The notes under the pieces: model-generated
The model's input: only the letters and a program-made list of their open reading frames with translations
What the model was told of the DNA's origin: nothing
Databases searched by the model: none
Part shown: positions 1 through 8,775 of the stretch, in pieces
How the letters are laid out: every line of letters begins with the position of its first letter
How positions within the stretch are numbered: position 1 is the first letter of the stretch
Assembly (NCBI GenBank): GCA_016716885.1
Contig: JADJUV010000052.1
Coordinates: forward strand, 1 to 53,339
Source of the DNA: Candidatus Trichofilum aggregatum
GTDB lineage: Bacteria; Chloroflexota; Anaerolineae; Promineifilales; Promineifilaceae
Direction of reading: 5' to 3'
DNA: 53,339 nt
Program-made: the position numbers and the translations under genes

Positions 1-52
1 TACAGATGGAATCAGCCTGACAAACTTTCACGAAATTTTTAAGGCAAAAAGA

Positions 53-81
53 TTGCTATCGTAGTACACGCGTGCTATAAT
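53..81 (+). promoter_or_regulatory. Sigma-70-type promoter of nrdR-nrdJ
   Basis: TTGCTA at 53-58 and a perfect TATAAT at 76-81 are separated by 17 bp, the ideal spacing for a housekeeping promoter. It points towards nrdR, and the NrdR box pair starts about 12 bp downstream of the -10 element, so a repressor bound there would cover the transcription start. Confidence 0.75.
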
Positions 82-92
82 GCCCCCTGTTG

Positions 93-139
93 ACCGCCAT
101 ATATGCACATCATTGGTTGTGCAACCCCCATATATGGGC
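93..139 (+). promoter_or_regulatory. NrdR box pair (autoregulatory operator)
   Basis: Two 16-bp elements with a shared CATATATG core lie at 93-108 and 124-139, separated by 15 bp, so their centres are 31 bp apart, about three helical turns. Paired 16-bp boxes with 15-16 bp between them are the known binding arrangement of the NrdR repressor. They sit just downstream of the TATAAT element and upstream of nrdR itself. A third weaker CATATAG-type sequence near 169-175 does not keep the phase and is not included. Confidence 0.7.
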
Positions 140-207
140 ATCTTGCTGAAATTCCTTCGACAACGACCCATATAGCGGTTAACCAGAACAAAACGGAGAA
201 GCGACCT

Positions 208-657
208 TTGAAATGTCCCTATTGTGCCCAGGATGATACCCGTGTCATTGATACCAGCCATGATCAACGGGGTGGTATTCGGCGGCGACGGGTATGTGGG
301 CAATGTGATCAACGTTTTACAACCTATGAACGCCCTATCCTGGCGACGCCCATGATTGTAAAACGGGACGGGACACGAGAGGAGTTTTCCCGGGAGAAAG
401 TGTTGCAGGGGGTGCGGCTGGCCTGTGTCAAACGACCTGTGCCAGCCACCGATATTGAGCAGTTGGTAGGGGAAGTGGAAGCCGAGTTGCAGCAGTTAGG
501 GCGTGCCGAAGTATCGAGCCGCCAGGTGGGGGATCGTATCATCGCCAAATTAAAAGAGATGGACGAGGTGGCGTACATTCGTTTTGCTATCGTCTATCTT
601 CGCCTCGGCGATGTTGGCTCCATTCGTAATGAAATTGACCGCTTGCTGAAGGAGTAA
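208..657 (+). CDS. nrdR: Transcriptional repressor NrdR
   Basis: A 149-residue protein that begins at a TTG codon giving MKCPYC, the invariant NrdR N-terminus; GGAGA at about 195-199 serves as ribosome site. An upstream ATG at 103 in the same frame lies inside the operator and would add a non-homologous extension, so it is rejected. The N-terminal zinc ribbon has the CPYC and CGQC cysteine pairs, with RRRR and FTTYERP between and after them, and an ATP-cone follows (about residues 45-140, with VKRDGTREEFSREKV). NrdR senses dATP/ATP and represses ribonucleotide reductase genes. Here it is followed by nrdJ after 86 bp and is preceded by its own box pair, so autoregulation and co-regulation of nrdJ are likely. 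Confidence 0.95.
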   Translation: MKCPYCAQDDTRVIDTSHDQRGGIRRRRVCGQCDQRFTTYERPILATPMIVKRDGTREEFSREKVLQGVRLACVKRPVPATDIEQLVGEVEAELQQLGRAEVSSRQVGDRIIAKLKEMDEVAYIRFAIVYLRLGDVGSIRNEIDRLLKE

Positions 658-743
658 GCGCAACGGTTAATGAAGTTGCCCTGTTCATCAGGGTGTTTGT
701 ATTATTGTCCCAATTTAACTTTACATAATATAGGAGAATCCTT

Positions 744-3700
744 ATGTCCGAACAGACCCCCCTGGCGGCGACCGCTGTTAAGTCCGCAACCACCAATGGC
801 ACTAATGGAAAAAACGGTACGCATACCAATGGGCATATGACTTTGCCTCTGCCCACCACTATCGTCAAACGAGATGGTCGGGTTGTTCCCTTTGCCATTG
901 AGCGCATTGAAAAGGCGATGGAAAATGTTTTTGCCGGGTTGGGGCAGGCACCGCAAACGCCGTTGGCCGACCTGGCCCAGCGGGCGGTGAATGTGATCGC
1001 AGCGCGGCCGGATCAGCCTACAGTGGAGGGGGTTCAGGATATTGTGGAGACGGTGTTGTTGGCGGCGGGGGAGTACGCGGCCGCGAAAGCCTACATCCTC
1101 TACCGGGCCGAACATGCCAAAATCCGTACCAAACGCCCCGTGCCCCTGCCGGTGCGCCGGGCCTTTGAGGCCTCTGATCCCTATTTCCCTACCCAGCTAC
1201 AGAAATTCCAGTTCTACGACAAATATTCCCGCTTCAATTATGAACTGGGCCGCCGCGAAACCTGGCTGGAAACGGTCAATCGCTCCATCGATTTCCTGCG
1301 TGAACTGTCTCATGGTCGCCTGCCCGGCGACATGTATGAGCGGGCGCGGCTGGCTATTCTGGAAATGAAGGCCATGCCTTCGATGCGTTTGCTGGCGATG
1401 GCGGGCGCGGCCGCGCGGCGCAACAACATCGCCATCTACAACTGCTCCTACATGCCCGTAGACAGCATTGATTCATTTGTGGAAGCCCTCATCATCTCCA
1501 TGAGTGGTTGTGGGGTCGGTTATTCGGTAGAGCGGCAATACACGGAACAGTTTCCCCGCATCAAACGCCAGTCCGCGGCCGCGCCCATCGCCTACATGGT
1601 CGAAGACTCATCCGAAGGCTGGGCCGATGCTGTCCGTTTAGGCATCAACACCTGGTTTGAAGGGGGCGATGTCCGCTTTGATTATTCCGAAGTTCGCCCC
1701 GCCGGAGCGCCGCTCCGCATCAAGGGGGGCCGGGCTTCCGGGCCAGAACCGTTGCGCCTGATGTTAGACTTTGCCCGCACCCGTATCCTGGCGCGACAAG
1801 GGAGCTTTTTGCGGCCGCTGGATGCCCACGACATCATGTGTGCCATCGGTGGAGCCGCCGTTTCCGGGGGGGTGCGCCGCACCGCCATGATCTCCCTCTT
1901 CGACTATGATGATAGCGAAATGCGCCACAGCAAAGATGGCGACTTCTCGCGGCACAACAGCCAACGTTGGAACGCCAACAACTCCGCCGTCTGGCCCGAT
2001 CATGTGCTCGACCAGACCGAAGTGACCGGTTTTGTCCTGGATATGATCAAATCAGAACGGGGCGAACCCGGCATCTTTAACCGTCGTGCTGCCATTGAGA
2101 ACCGCCCGGCCCGTCGCGCGGCCGCGGATTTCGGCACAAACCCTTGTGTTACCGCCGATACCTGGGTAATGACAGAAGAGGGACCACGTCAGGTGGCTGA
2201 TTTGCGTCAAACTCCTTTTACCGCTTTGGTAGATGGTCGCCGTTATGCCTCAACCGAAGACGGTTTCTTTGCCACCGGCCACAAACCGGTCTATCTAATC
2301 GAGACGGAAGAAGGGTATAGCCTCAAAGCCACCGAAGATCACCCGATTTTGGCCGTCACCTATCAAAGTCGCAAGAAACAAGAGACCGGTTGGCGTCAGG
2401 TCCAGGAGCTACAACCGGGTGATATGATTCGTTTACAGAACCAACGTGAGGTGTCTTGGGCAGGCTCAGATGAAGGCCCTTCCATTGGTTGGTTGTTAGG
2501 TCTGCTCGTGGGGGATGGCACATTTATCCGTCACGAAGCCAAGAACAATCAAGCTATTTTGCGTTTTTGGGGTGAACAAAGCCAGATGATGGTGGAGATG
2601 GCTCACACGGTGCTCACTGCCCATGTGCCGACCCGCCGTGATTTACAACCGCTATGGCATAACACTAATCACTATTGGCAATTGGCTTCGACAGGTCTGG
2701 CCCAGGCCGCGGCCGCGTACAATATCACCCTGGCAACAAAACCATCACCCCAGCCCTGGAACAAACATCCAGCGCCTTTTATAGTGCTTTCCTGCGGGGC
2801 CTTTTTGATAGTGACGGTACGGTTAGTGGTGATCAAGAAAAGGGCATCAGTGTGCGTTTGGCTCAGTCCAATCTGGAATTGCTTCAGGCGGTTCAGCGCA
2901 TGTTGCTTCGTTTAGGGATTGTTTCCACCATTTATGAAAATCGCCGACCCGCCGGTTTACGCGCTTTGCCTGATGGTAAAGGTGGGCATCGCGAATATTG
3001 GACTCAAGCGCAACACGAGTTGGCGATTGCCAACGACAATTTACAAGTTTATCAGCAACGAATAGGCTTCTCTGATCCGGACAAGGCCGCCCGTCTGGCT
3101 GATAAATTGGCCCAATATCGTCGCGAACCGAACCGAGAACGGTTCACGGCCCGGATTAAGGCGATTACTTTAGTGGGTGGAGAAGATGTGTACGACTGCA
3201 CCGTGCCGCTGGTTCACGCGTTTGATGCCAACGGTCTTTATGTGCATAACTGTGGCGAAATCATCCTGCGGCCCTATCAATTTTGTAATCTTTCCAGTGC
3301 GGTGGCCCGTGCGGATGATACGTATGAGAGTTTGCAGGAGAAAGTGGAAGCGGCCGCGATCATCGGCACGCTGCAATCTATGGCTACCCACTTCCCTGGT
3401 CTGCGCCCCGTCTGGAGCAACAACTGCATCGAAGAGCGTCTGCTCGGCGTAGACCTCAACGGCCAAATGGACAGCCTGGTCGTCCAAGACCCCGATGTTC
3501 AGGCCCGCCTGCGCCAGGTTGCCTTGGATACCAACCGTCAGGTGGCTGAGATGTTGGGTATCAACCAATCGGCATCCATCACCTGTGTCAAACCGTCGGG
3601 CAACTCCTCCCAATTGCTGAATTCTGCTTCCGGGTTACATGCTCGCTGGGCGCCCTACTACATTCGTAACGTGCGTGTGGGTGCTCATACCCCCGTCTTC

Positions 3701-4162
3701 AAAGTATTACAGGATGCCGGTGTACCCATGGACCCAGAAAACGGCCAAACCCGTGAAAACGCCATCACCTGGGTAGCCCATTTCCCGGTTAAATCGCCTC
3801 AAAATGCCATCACCCGCAACGATCACACCGCCCTGGAACAATGCGCCTATTGGTTGCAGAACAAAATTCACTACACCGAGCATAACCCCAGTGTCACCAT
3901 CACCTACCGCTCCGATGAAATCATAGACCTCATCAAATGGATATGGGAACACCAGGACAAAATCGGGGGTATGGCCTTTCTGCCCGCCTTTGATGCTCAG
4001 TACGAACAGATGCCCTACGTGGAAATAGAGGAAGAAGAGTACAATCGCCTGGTGGCGCACTTTCCGGAAATTGACTTTTCCAAGATTTATCGTTACGAAG
4101 AAGAAGATTTAACCACCGCAGCCCAGGAATTAGCCTGTCTGGCCGGGCAATGTGATATTTAA
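744..4162 (+). CDS. nrdJ: Class II (adenosylcobalamin) ribonucleotide reductase with intein; one frameshift
   Basis: This enzyme reduces ribonucleotides to deoxyribonucleotides without needing oxygen, using coenzyme B12 to make a thiyl radical. After removing the intein the protein is 770 residues. It has an N-terminal ATP-cone (about 35-125), the disulfide-forming Cys256 in SGCGVGYSVE, the active-site NPCGE (Cys468, Glu470), the partner Cys479 in QFCNLS, and the C-terminal reducing pair CLAGQC (Cys763, Cys768), the arrangement of the Lactobacillus RTPR type. The start has a clear AGGAGA site. The reading frame breaks inside the intein: the first frame runs into a stop at 2915 and the second covers the rest. 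One missing C at about 2728-2730 (CCC for CCCC) restores it and gives a 1139-residue precursor. No cobalamin riboswitch is seen upstream. Confidence 0.92.
2145..3250 (+). mobile_element. Intein with LAGLIDADG homing endonuclease in nrdJ
   Basis: A protein-splicing element of 369 residues (after frame repair) begins with Cys at 2145 and ends with His-Asn at 3245-3250, directly before the extein Cys of CGEIIL. The splicing blocks are visible: block A CVTADTWV, block B with TEDHPIL, the two endonuclease motifs WLLGLLVGDG and FLRGLFDSDG, block F VYDCTVP, and block G VHN. The element is 1106 bp, one base short of a multiple of three, and this is the source of the nrdJ frameshift. Insertion next to the thiyl-radical cysteine is typical for inteins of class II reductases. 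Confidence 0.92.
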
Positions 4163-4281
4163 ACCCCTTGCAATTGAGGGAGTTGATATGCGGTGTTGTA
4201 AGGGACAATCCCTTCGTGTTTACCCTCGACTTGGCTAGGCACAAGGACACCCCTACATCAAACAACTAATTGAGGGTTTTG

Positions 4282-4339
4282 GTTTGTAGTGACCGTTTTA
4301 GCGGGCCGCCCCTGAACGGCTAAAGCGGTCACTACGAAC
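4282..4339. repeat. Long imperfect palindrome in a gene-free stretch
   Basis: The 523 bp between nrdJ and the next gene hold no credible large gene. Their main structure is this hairpin: a 17-bp stem with one G-T pair (4286-4302 with 4319-4335), extendable by four more pairs, around a 16-nt GC-rich loop. There is no T tract, so it is not a classical terminator. It resembles REP-like palindromes. A weaker 6-bp hairpin (AAGGGA/TCCCTT) lies at 4200-4214. Confidence 0.6.
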
Positions 4340-4597
4340 AAAAGCTTTTTCCTGAAAGCGATACAACCGAAACCTTTTCTTGAAAGCAATAGAAGCACCC
4401 CACGAAATAACCTAAGAACGCCAAATCCTTTGCTATTAAGACTAAAAGTAAGATAATCAGCGTACCTTATAACAAGGGTGCATGTTGAGGGCACATATTT
4501 CCCTGTTGACCAGCAGGAAAAACGCTAGCGATTAGTTAACTTATCTGTCAACTTACGCACACAAAAGACTAACGCTCCCCCTCACCCTTGCTTCCTA

Positions 4598-4625
4598 TTG
4601 ACAACCCAATACTCTTTGTTACCAT
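4598..4625 (+). promoter_or_regulatory. Promoter of the small peptide gene
   Basis: A perfect TTGACA at 4598-4603 is followed after 16 bp by TACCAT (4620-4625). It points to the small gene at 4686, leaving a leader of about 50 nt. The same TACCAT -10 form is found before the Clp gene. Confidence 0.55.
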
Positions 4626-4685
4626 TCTGAGTACTTATCTGTGCCCAGTCTATTTTTTGAGTAATTATTGGCAGGAGAAAAATAC

Positions 4686-4868
4686 ATGAAGCAAATATCT
4701 GAAGAGGTTGTAGATGGCAAAGTCCAACCTTTGCGAGTCTACCAATCACCTGCTGTGATCTATGAAGGAACAATCAGTACTCGTGCTGGTTCGCCTATCG
4801 GCCCTATCTCTCCCAGTGACGACAGGGCAATTGATCCAGTTGATTTATTTGGCGATGATAGTAACTAG
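4686..4868 (+). CDS. Small protein with RAGSP motif, possible peptide precursor
   Basis: A 60-residue protein starts at ATG 4686 with an AGGAGA site 9 bp upstream. It stands as an isolated transcription unit with its own promoter (4598-4625) and a strong terminator (4921-4947), which supports it being real. The sequence is hydrophilic, with YQSPAVIYEGTISTRAGSP in the middle and an acidic tail ending DLFGDDSN. There is no signal peptide, membrane segment or cysteine. The shape (short, conserved-looking central motif, acidic end) would suit a ribosomal peptide precursor, but no modifying enzyme is adjacent, so the function is unknown. Confidence 0.65.
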   Translation: MKQISEEVVDGKVQPLRVYQSPAVIYEGTISTRAGSPIGPISPSDDRAIDPVDLFGDDSN

Positions 4869-4920
4869 AGACAAAGCGTTTGGGTTTTCAAAGCTTATTC
4901 TGCTTACTCACGCAAAACAA

Positions 4921-4947
4921 AAAGGGTGCTTTCGAGCACCCTTTTTT
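4921..4947 (+). terminator. Rho-independent terminator
   Basis: A perfect 10-bp stem AAAGGGTGCT / AGCACCCTTT with a stable TTCG tetraloop runs into a T6 tract. It ends the transcript of the small gene 4686-4868. Confidence 0.9.
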
Positions 4948-4998
4948 CATGTCTGATCCAGCTTGAGTGAGCCTATGAAATTTTTCTGGGCGCGGTTT

Positions 4999-5032
4999 AG
5001 ACCTGACAGGTTTCTGAAAACCTGTCAGGTCT
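4999..5032. repeat. Perfect 15-bp palindrome, REP-like
   Basis: AGACCTGACAGGTTT and its exact reverse complement flank a 4-nt loop. There is no T tract. It lies between the terminator of the small gene and the 3' end of the phospholipase D-like gene. It may be a dispersed palindromic element; only one copy is seen in this window. Confidence 0.6.
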
Positions 5033-5119
5033 TGACGGAACTTAATCTTTCACAGACCCCAGTGTTTTCGAGGATGTACACCCACGAAAACCGACAAAAG
5101 AGACGCCAGTACTGTATTT

Positions 5120-7591
5120 TTAAGGCAAAAACCCGGGATTAGGAAAGGCCCAGGGCCGAAAATCCGAGGGGCAATGGTTGGTGTCGCGCCAGTAGGGATA
5201 CCGCTCCAGGCTGTAACCGAAGGTTGACAGTAAGGCACAGGCTGTGTGACCGGAATAAGTGCCACTGCCATAAACCACAATGTCCACGGGCTGATCCGCC
5301 CCATCTCGCAAGATAATTTCGTCCCCACTGTTGCTTAGCTGAATAAAGGCCGCCGGATCACCCCAGGTGGGATCATCAATCATGTCCGGTACGGCTGGAT
5401 CCGTGGGCAAAATCTCAAAATCAGGGTTAAACCCATATTGTGAATAGAAAGCGGTGGCACTGGTGGCAATGACCAGCACATCGCCAGGGGCAAGCACCGT
5501 GCCAGCGGGGAAGCGGCGCACATCCTCAAAGCCGGTGGGGTCGGGGTTGACGGCATCACCCAGGCTGTAATTACTGAGGCTGAGAGGCTGTGAGGTAGGG
5601 TTGACCAGTTCAATGAACTCGGCGTCGTCCGGACCAGGGGGATCGTAGACCACTTCGCTGATCAGGACATAGCTGGCTGGCCCTACATAGTTGTTGAGGA
5701 TAAGGGGCAGGTATATTTGTTTGATCCAATCCCGATTGAACATATCGGCCAACAGGTTAAAGGCGGGTAGTGAGTGAATTTGTAGAGCCAGTTCCCGGTT
5801 GGCCTTGTTGGAGTTTTCCGTGCCGTTGATGCTGCCCACGTGGATGTAACCTTCGCCATTGACCCGCACCAGGAACATTTTGTTGTGGATGCCCAGACCG
5901 GTGGGGTTAGCCGTGCGGCATTCGATATCCAGCCCTTCGTTGGCCGCCTGGGTGTTGAGGGCGTGGCAGGTAGCGGCGTTGCTGGTGGTGGCGCTGGTGT
6001 CATCAAAGAAGGCATCCAGGAGTAGGCGTACGGTAGCCCCACGTTGCGCGGCCGCGATAATGGCAGTGAGTCGTGGGTTAGGGTCGGTGGTGGGGTTAGC
6101 AGCGGTGGGGCCCCAATAAGGCCGTTCAGAGAGCTGTTGCACCAGGATCAGATCACCCTCTCCGGCCCGGTTGAGCAAACCCAGCAGACCATCCTGATCG
6201 CGCAGGCTGTTCTCCGGAGCCTGAACAATCTCAAACCCAAAGCTGTTGTTGAGGGTAAGGGGTTGCGGGAAACGCACGCTGTAACTGATACCGCCGGTAA
6301 CGGTGATGGGAATGTAACCAACGGTGGGGTTGCCAAAGGTAGGATGCCCGGCTGTCCAGGGGAAAAGATCAATGTAGATGCTGGGATCAAAATCGGTTTG
6401 CCAGATGGTTTGCAGGTGAGCCACGACGCCCGGAGCGGTGGTGATGATAACAACACCACGCCGCCCCCAGGTTCCGTCACTTTTATCATCAGAGGGCAGG
6501 CTGTCAGGGCTGAGGTTTTCACTGCTTATGATGGCTTTTTGGCCGTCTATGATGAGGAATTTGGCGTGGATGTAGGTGTAGCGGTCGAAGATGCGGTTGG
6601 TGCTGTCGTTGATCATGAACCAGCAATGGGCACCCGCGGCCGCAAGCTCCTGGCATACATATTTTTCCTGATCGGTTAGTCCGCCGGGTGGCCCCCCTTC
6701 TAGCAACAAGGTGACACTAACCCCACGTGCGGCCGCGGCCTTCAGCGCCTCCATGATCCCCAGATTCTCAAAGGTGTGACTTTCGCCCACAATACTACTT
6801 TGGGCCTGGTTGATCTGGCTGACAATCGCTGCATAGGCATTATCGGGGGCGATGGCGATGGTCAAAACAGCCGTTTGCGTCAGTTGGGCCGTAAAAAAAT
6901 AGCTATCCAGGTCCCAACCGGGATAAAGCACTTTGCGCCCATTGATGACATCCCCGGTTGATTGTGCCCAGTCAGCCGCACTATCCGTGTCGGGCACAAG
7001 TTGGCCGGTGGCCTGATCGCGACGGCGGTAGAGGATTTGCCCCTCTTCCCCCGATTGCACCCCGCCAGAATAAGGTGAAACGGCTACCCCGCTCCAACCC
7101 ACAAGGCTGATGTTACCCCCCTCATACACGAGCGCATCCACTGAGATACTTGATGCATCTAATAAAATGACTTCATCGCCGGTGTTGGCAAAGCCGGGCC
7201 AGGTACCAGTCATGTTGGGTACAGCAGGGGTCGTATCGGTACGCTCAAATTCAGGTAGGAAGCCAAATTGTCGTTGGAAAGCCAGCCCTTCATCGGCCAG
7301 CCAGAGGGCTTCACCGGGAGCCAGTGTGGTGCTCAAGGGCAAGGTGACAGGGCTCGCCACGGAGCCATCGCTCAGTCGCCAGCCGCCCACATCTACCGGA
7401 TTGGGGCTGATGTTTTGGATCTGCACGGCCTCGTCTGGTTCACCGGTTTCGTAGCTGTCATAGTACGCGGCCGCGATGATCACCGATGTTGAGGGATGAG
7501 CTGAAGTAACGCTGGGTGAAGCGGGGAAAAAGTTCCATAGAAAAAAAACAGGCAAGCATAAACAAACCAGTATGTAAACGTGGCGTTTCAT
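5120..7591 (-). CDS. Secreted phospholipase D-like protein with two lamin-tail domains
   Basis: An 823-residue exported protein. The start MKRHVYILV at 7591 is chosen because it follows an AAAGGAGA site and begins a signal peptide (basic start, hydrophobic run to about residue 27). Next come a lamin-tail-type beta domain (about 35-150, with VQIQNISPNPVDVGGW), two phospholipase D-like modules, and a second lamin-tail domain at the C-terminus (LISEVVYDPPGPDDAEFIEL). The first PLD module has a complete HKD motif (HAKFLIID). In the second (HNKMFLVRV) the aspartate is replaced, which could impair or alter catalysis. PLD enzymes cleave phosphodiesters in lipids or nucleic acids, and lamin-tail domains often accompany secreted nucleases and surface proteins; the substrate is unknown. 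It stands alone on the minus strand. Confidence 0.88.
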   Translation of the reverse strand: MKRHVYILVCLCLPVFFLWNFFPASPSVTSAHPSTSVIIAAAYYDSYETGEPDEAVQIQNISPNPVDVGGWRLSDGSVASPVTLPLSTTLAPGEALWLADEGLAFQRQFGFLPEFERTDTTPAVPNMTGTWPGFANTGDEVILLDASSISVDALVYEGGNISLVGWSGVAVSPYSGGVQSGEEGQILYRRRDQATGQLVPDTDSAADWAQSTGDVINGRKVLYPGWDLDSYFFTAQLTQTAVLTIAIAPDNAYAAIVSQINQAQSSIVGESHTFENLGIMEALKAAAARGVSVTLLLEGGPPGGLTDQEKYVCQELAAAGAHCWFMINDSTNRIFDRYTYIHAKFLIIDGQKAIISSENLSPDSLPSDDKSDGTWGRRGVVIITTAPGVVAHLQTIWQTDFDPSIYIDLFPWTAGHPTFGNPTVGYIPITVTGGISYSVRFPQPLTLNNSFGFEIVQAPENSLRDQDGLLGLLNRAGEGDLILVQQLSERPYWGPTAANPTTDPNPRLTAIIAAAQRGATVRLLLDAFFDDTSATTSNAATCHALNTQAANEGLDIECRTANPTGLGIHNKMFLVRVNGEGYIHVGSINGTENSNKANRELALQIHSLPAFNLLADMFNRDWIKQIYLPLILNNYVGPASYVLISEVVYDPPGPDDAEFIELVNPTSQPLSLSNYSLGDAVNPDPTGFEDVRRFPAGTVLAPGDVLVIATSATAFYSQYGFNPDFEILPTDPAVPDMIDDPTWGDPAAFIQLSNSGDEIILRDGADQPVDIVVYGSGTYSGHTACALLSTFGYSLERYPYWRDTNHCPSDFRPWAFPNPGFLP

Positions 7592-7892
7592 AAACAATTC
7601 TCCTTTAACCTGACAACCGTGTGAGCAATAAGCCAATAAAAAGTTTTATTTCAGGGGGCACGGCAGAGGAGCGAAGTGACCTTTGTTAAGAAAAAGATTT
7701 TGGGGTGAAGGGTTCGGCCGCAATACGCTGACCAGAAGAGAGCAGAACTCTACAGACAAAATCATCATCTTTAACCCTATATTTTGTTGTGGTAAAACGT
7801 TGCAAATTGGAGCGTGCACCTGATCGCAGGCATTATAAAAGAAGGGGTCAAAGTGGGCAAGAAAGAAGGGAAGAAGGTGGGTAATCGCATAT

Positions 7893-7959
7893 GCGGTTTT
7901 TCGGGGCGAAGGCCCCGAAAAACCGCGCCTAGAAAAGTTCCCCGCCCTTGGGGGCGGGG
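7893..7959. repeat. Two adjacent hairpins in an otherwise gene-free stretch
   Basis: The gap 7592-8182 has no credible gene. It contains a perfect 15-bp palindrome with a GAAG loop (7893-7926) and directly after it an 8-bp GC-rich hairpin CCCCGCCC/GGGCGGGG (7940-7959). Neither has a T tract. They lie upstream of the phospholipase D-like gene. Confidence 0.6.
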
Positions 7960-8088
7960 TTAGGGGGTGGCGGTTTCCGGCGACAAACCAAGGGGGATGC
8001 GTGTCATAAAAACATACGTCTGACTTTCGTAAAGATGGTCTTGTCTCCGGACTCCGGTAACTTATTCGACTCTGGCGAAAATTTGGAC

Positions 8089-8136
8089 GACCTCTGGAAA
8101 TCTCTTAATCTCTCAGTCTCTTAGTCTCCAGAGGTC
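8089..8136. repeat. Inverted repeat around an AATCTCTTA-type simple repeat
   Basis: GACCTCTGGA at 8089-8098 and TCCAGAGGTC at 8127-8136 are exact reverse complements. The 28 bp between them are a degenerate tandem of ATCTCTTA / GTCTCTTA units. It lies just past the 3' end of the DinB-like gene. Confidence 0.5.
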
Positions 8137-8182
8137 AGCCCCAAAAACGCCAATATCGAGTTAACTTATTAAATTCTCGTTC

Positions 8183-8662
8183 CTAGGCCAGGTTGAGGGC
8201 CTGGCGAATATCGTTGGCGTGGTTGACCTCGTGGCCGCCAATGATCTGGAAAATCTCGGCAATGGAAAGGATGCGGCCGCTGCCATGTCGCCCTTTCTTA
8301 TCCCAATCATCTGCCTGCATCGTGGTCAGCAAGGCCAATGCCTGGGCCTGTCCCTGCTCCAATTCGGCCAGCAGATCAGCGGGTGTTTTCTCCTGAGCTT
8401 TGCGTACACCCCGGGCATTCCAACGGTTCAGGTCAAAATCTTCGGGCACGCCACTGCCCCCGGCCTGAATCTGCACGATCTGGCCGTTCATACCCCGTTG
8501 GGCTTCCGCCAGATGGCGCAAAATATCGGTGACAGTCCACTGATTATCTTCGCTAAAAACGGTGGTTTGCCATTGCTCCTCGCTCAGACGATTGAGGCAA
8601 TCTAACAAGGTGGCCCGGCTCGTGAGCAGGTATTGGCGTATCTCTTCAGCTTTGTCGGACAT
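8183..8662 (-). CDS. DinB-like four-helix metalloprotein
   Basis: A 159-residue protein of the DinB / mycothiol-dependent maleylpyruvate isomerase-like superfamily. Its layout fits: an N-terminal helix with EEIRQYLLTSRATLLDCL, a WTVTDILRHLAEAQRG segment with the first metal histidine, and a C-terminal GGHEVNHANDI with two more. These proteins bind a metal through three histidines, and several are thiol-dependent transferases; the actual substrate here is unknown. An AGGAG site precedes the ATG at a good distance. It ends a short minus-strand run downstream of the Clp gene, separated from it by a repeat array. Confidence 0.85.
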   Translation of the reverse strand: MSDKAEEIRQYLLTSRATLLDCLNRLSEEQWQTTVFSEDNQWTVTDILRHLAEAQRGMNGQIVQIQAGGSGVPEDFDLNRWNARGVRKAQEKTPADLLAELEQGQAQALALLTTMQADDWDKKGRHGSGRILSIAEIFQIIGGHEVNHANDIRQALNLA

Positions 8663-8687
8663 GTGGTTTACTCCTGTGGGGATGGGA

Positions 8688-8773
8688 AGCTAGTCAGCTA
8701 GTCAGCCGGTCAGCCGGTCAGCTTCTGGGCTGACATGCTGACACATGCTGACACGCTGAAATGCTGAAATGCT
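8688..8773. repeat. GTCAGC / GCTGAC degenerate array (inverted halves)
   Basis: The left half repeats (A/C)GTCAGC-like units and the right half repeats GCTGACA / GCTGAAAT units, so the two halves are roughly reverse complements and could fold as a long imperfect hairpin. It fills the gap between the DinB-like and Clp genes. A related array lies at 25641-25750. Confidence 0.65.
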
Positions 8774-8775
8774 CA

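Noticed and set aside
103..207. Longer NrdR starting at ATG 103
   Set aside because: This ATG lies inside an NrdR box and the extra 35 residues have no counterpart in the family, while TTG 208 gives the invariant MKCPYC start.
660..743. Cobalamin riboswitch or terminator before nrdJ
   Set aside because: The 86-bp gap is too short for a cobalamin riboswitch and holds only a 5-bp hairpin (679-693) with no T tract.
2700..2745. Programmed -1 frameshift in nrdJ
   Set aside because: No canonical slippery heptamer or downstream stimulator is seen, the break is in an intein rather than at a fusion point, and seven other genes show similar one-base breaks.
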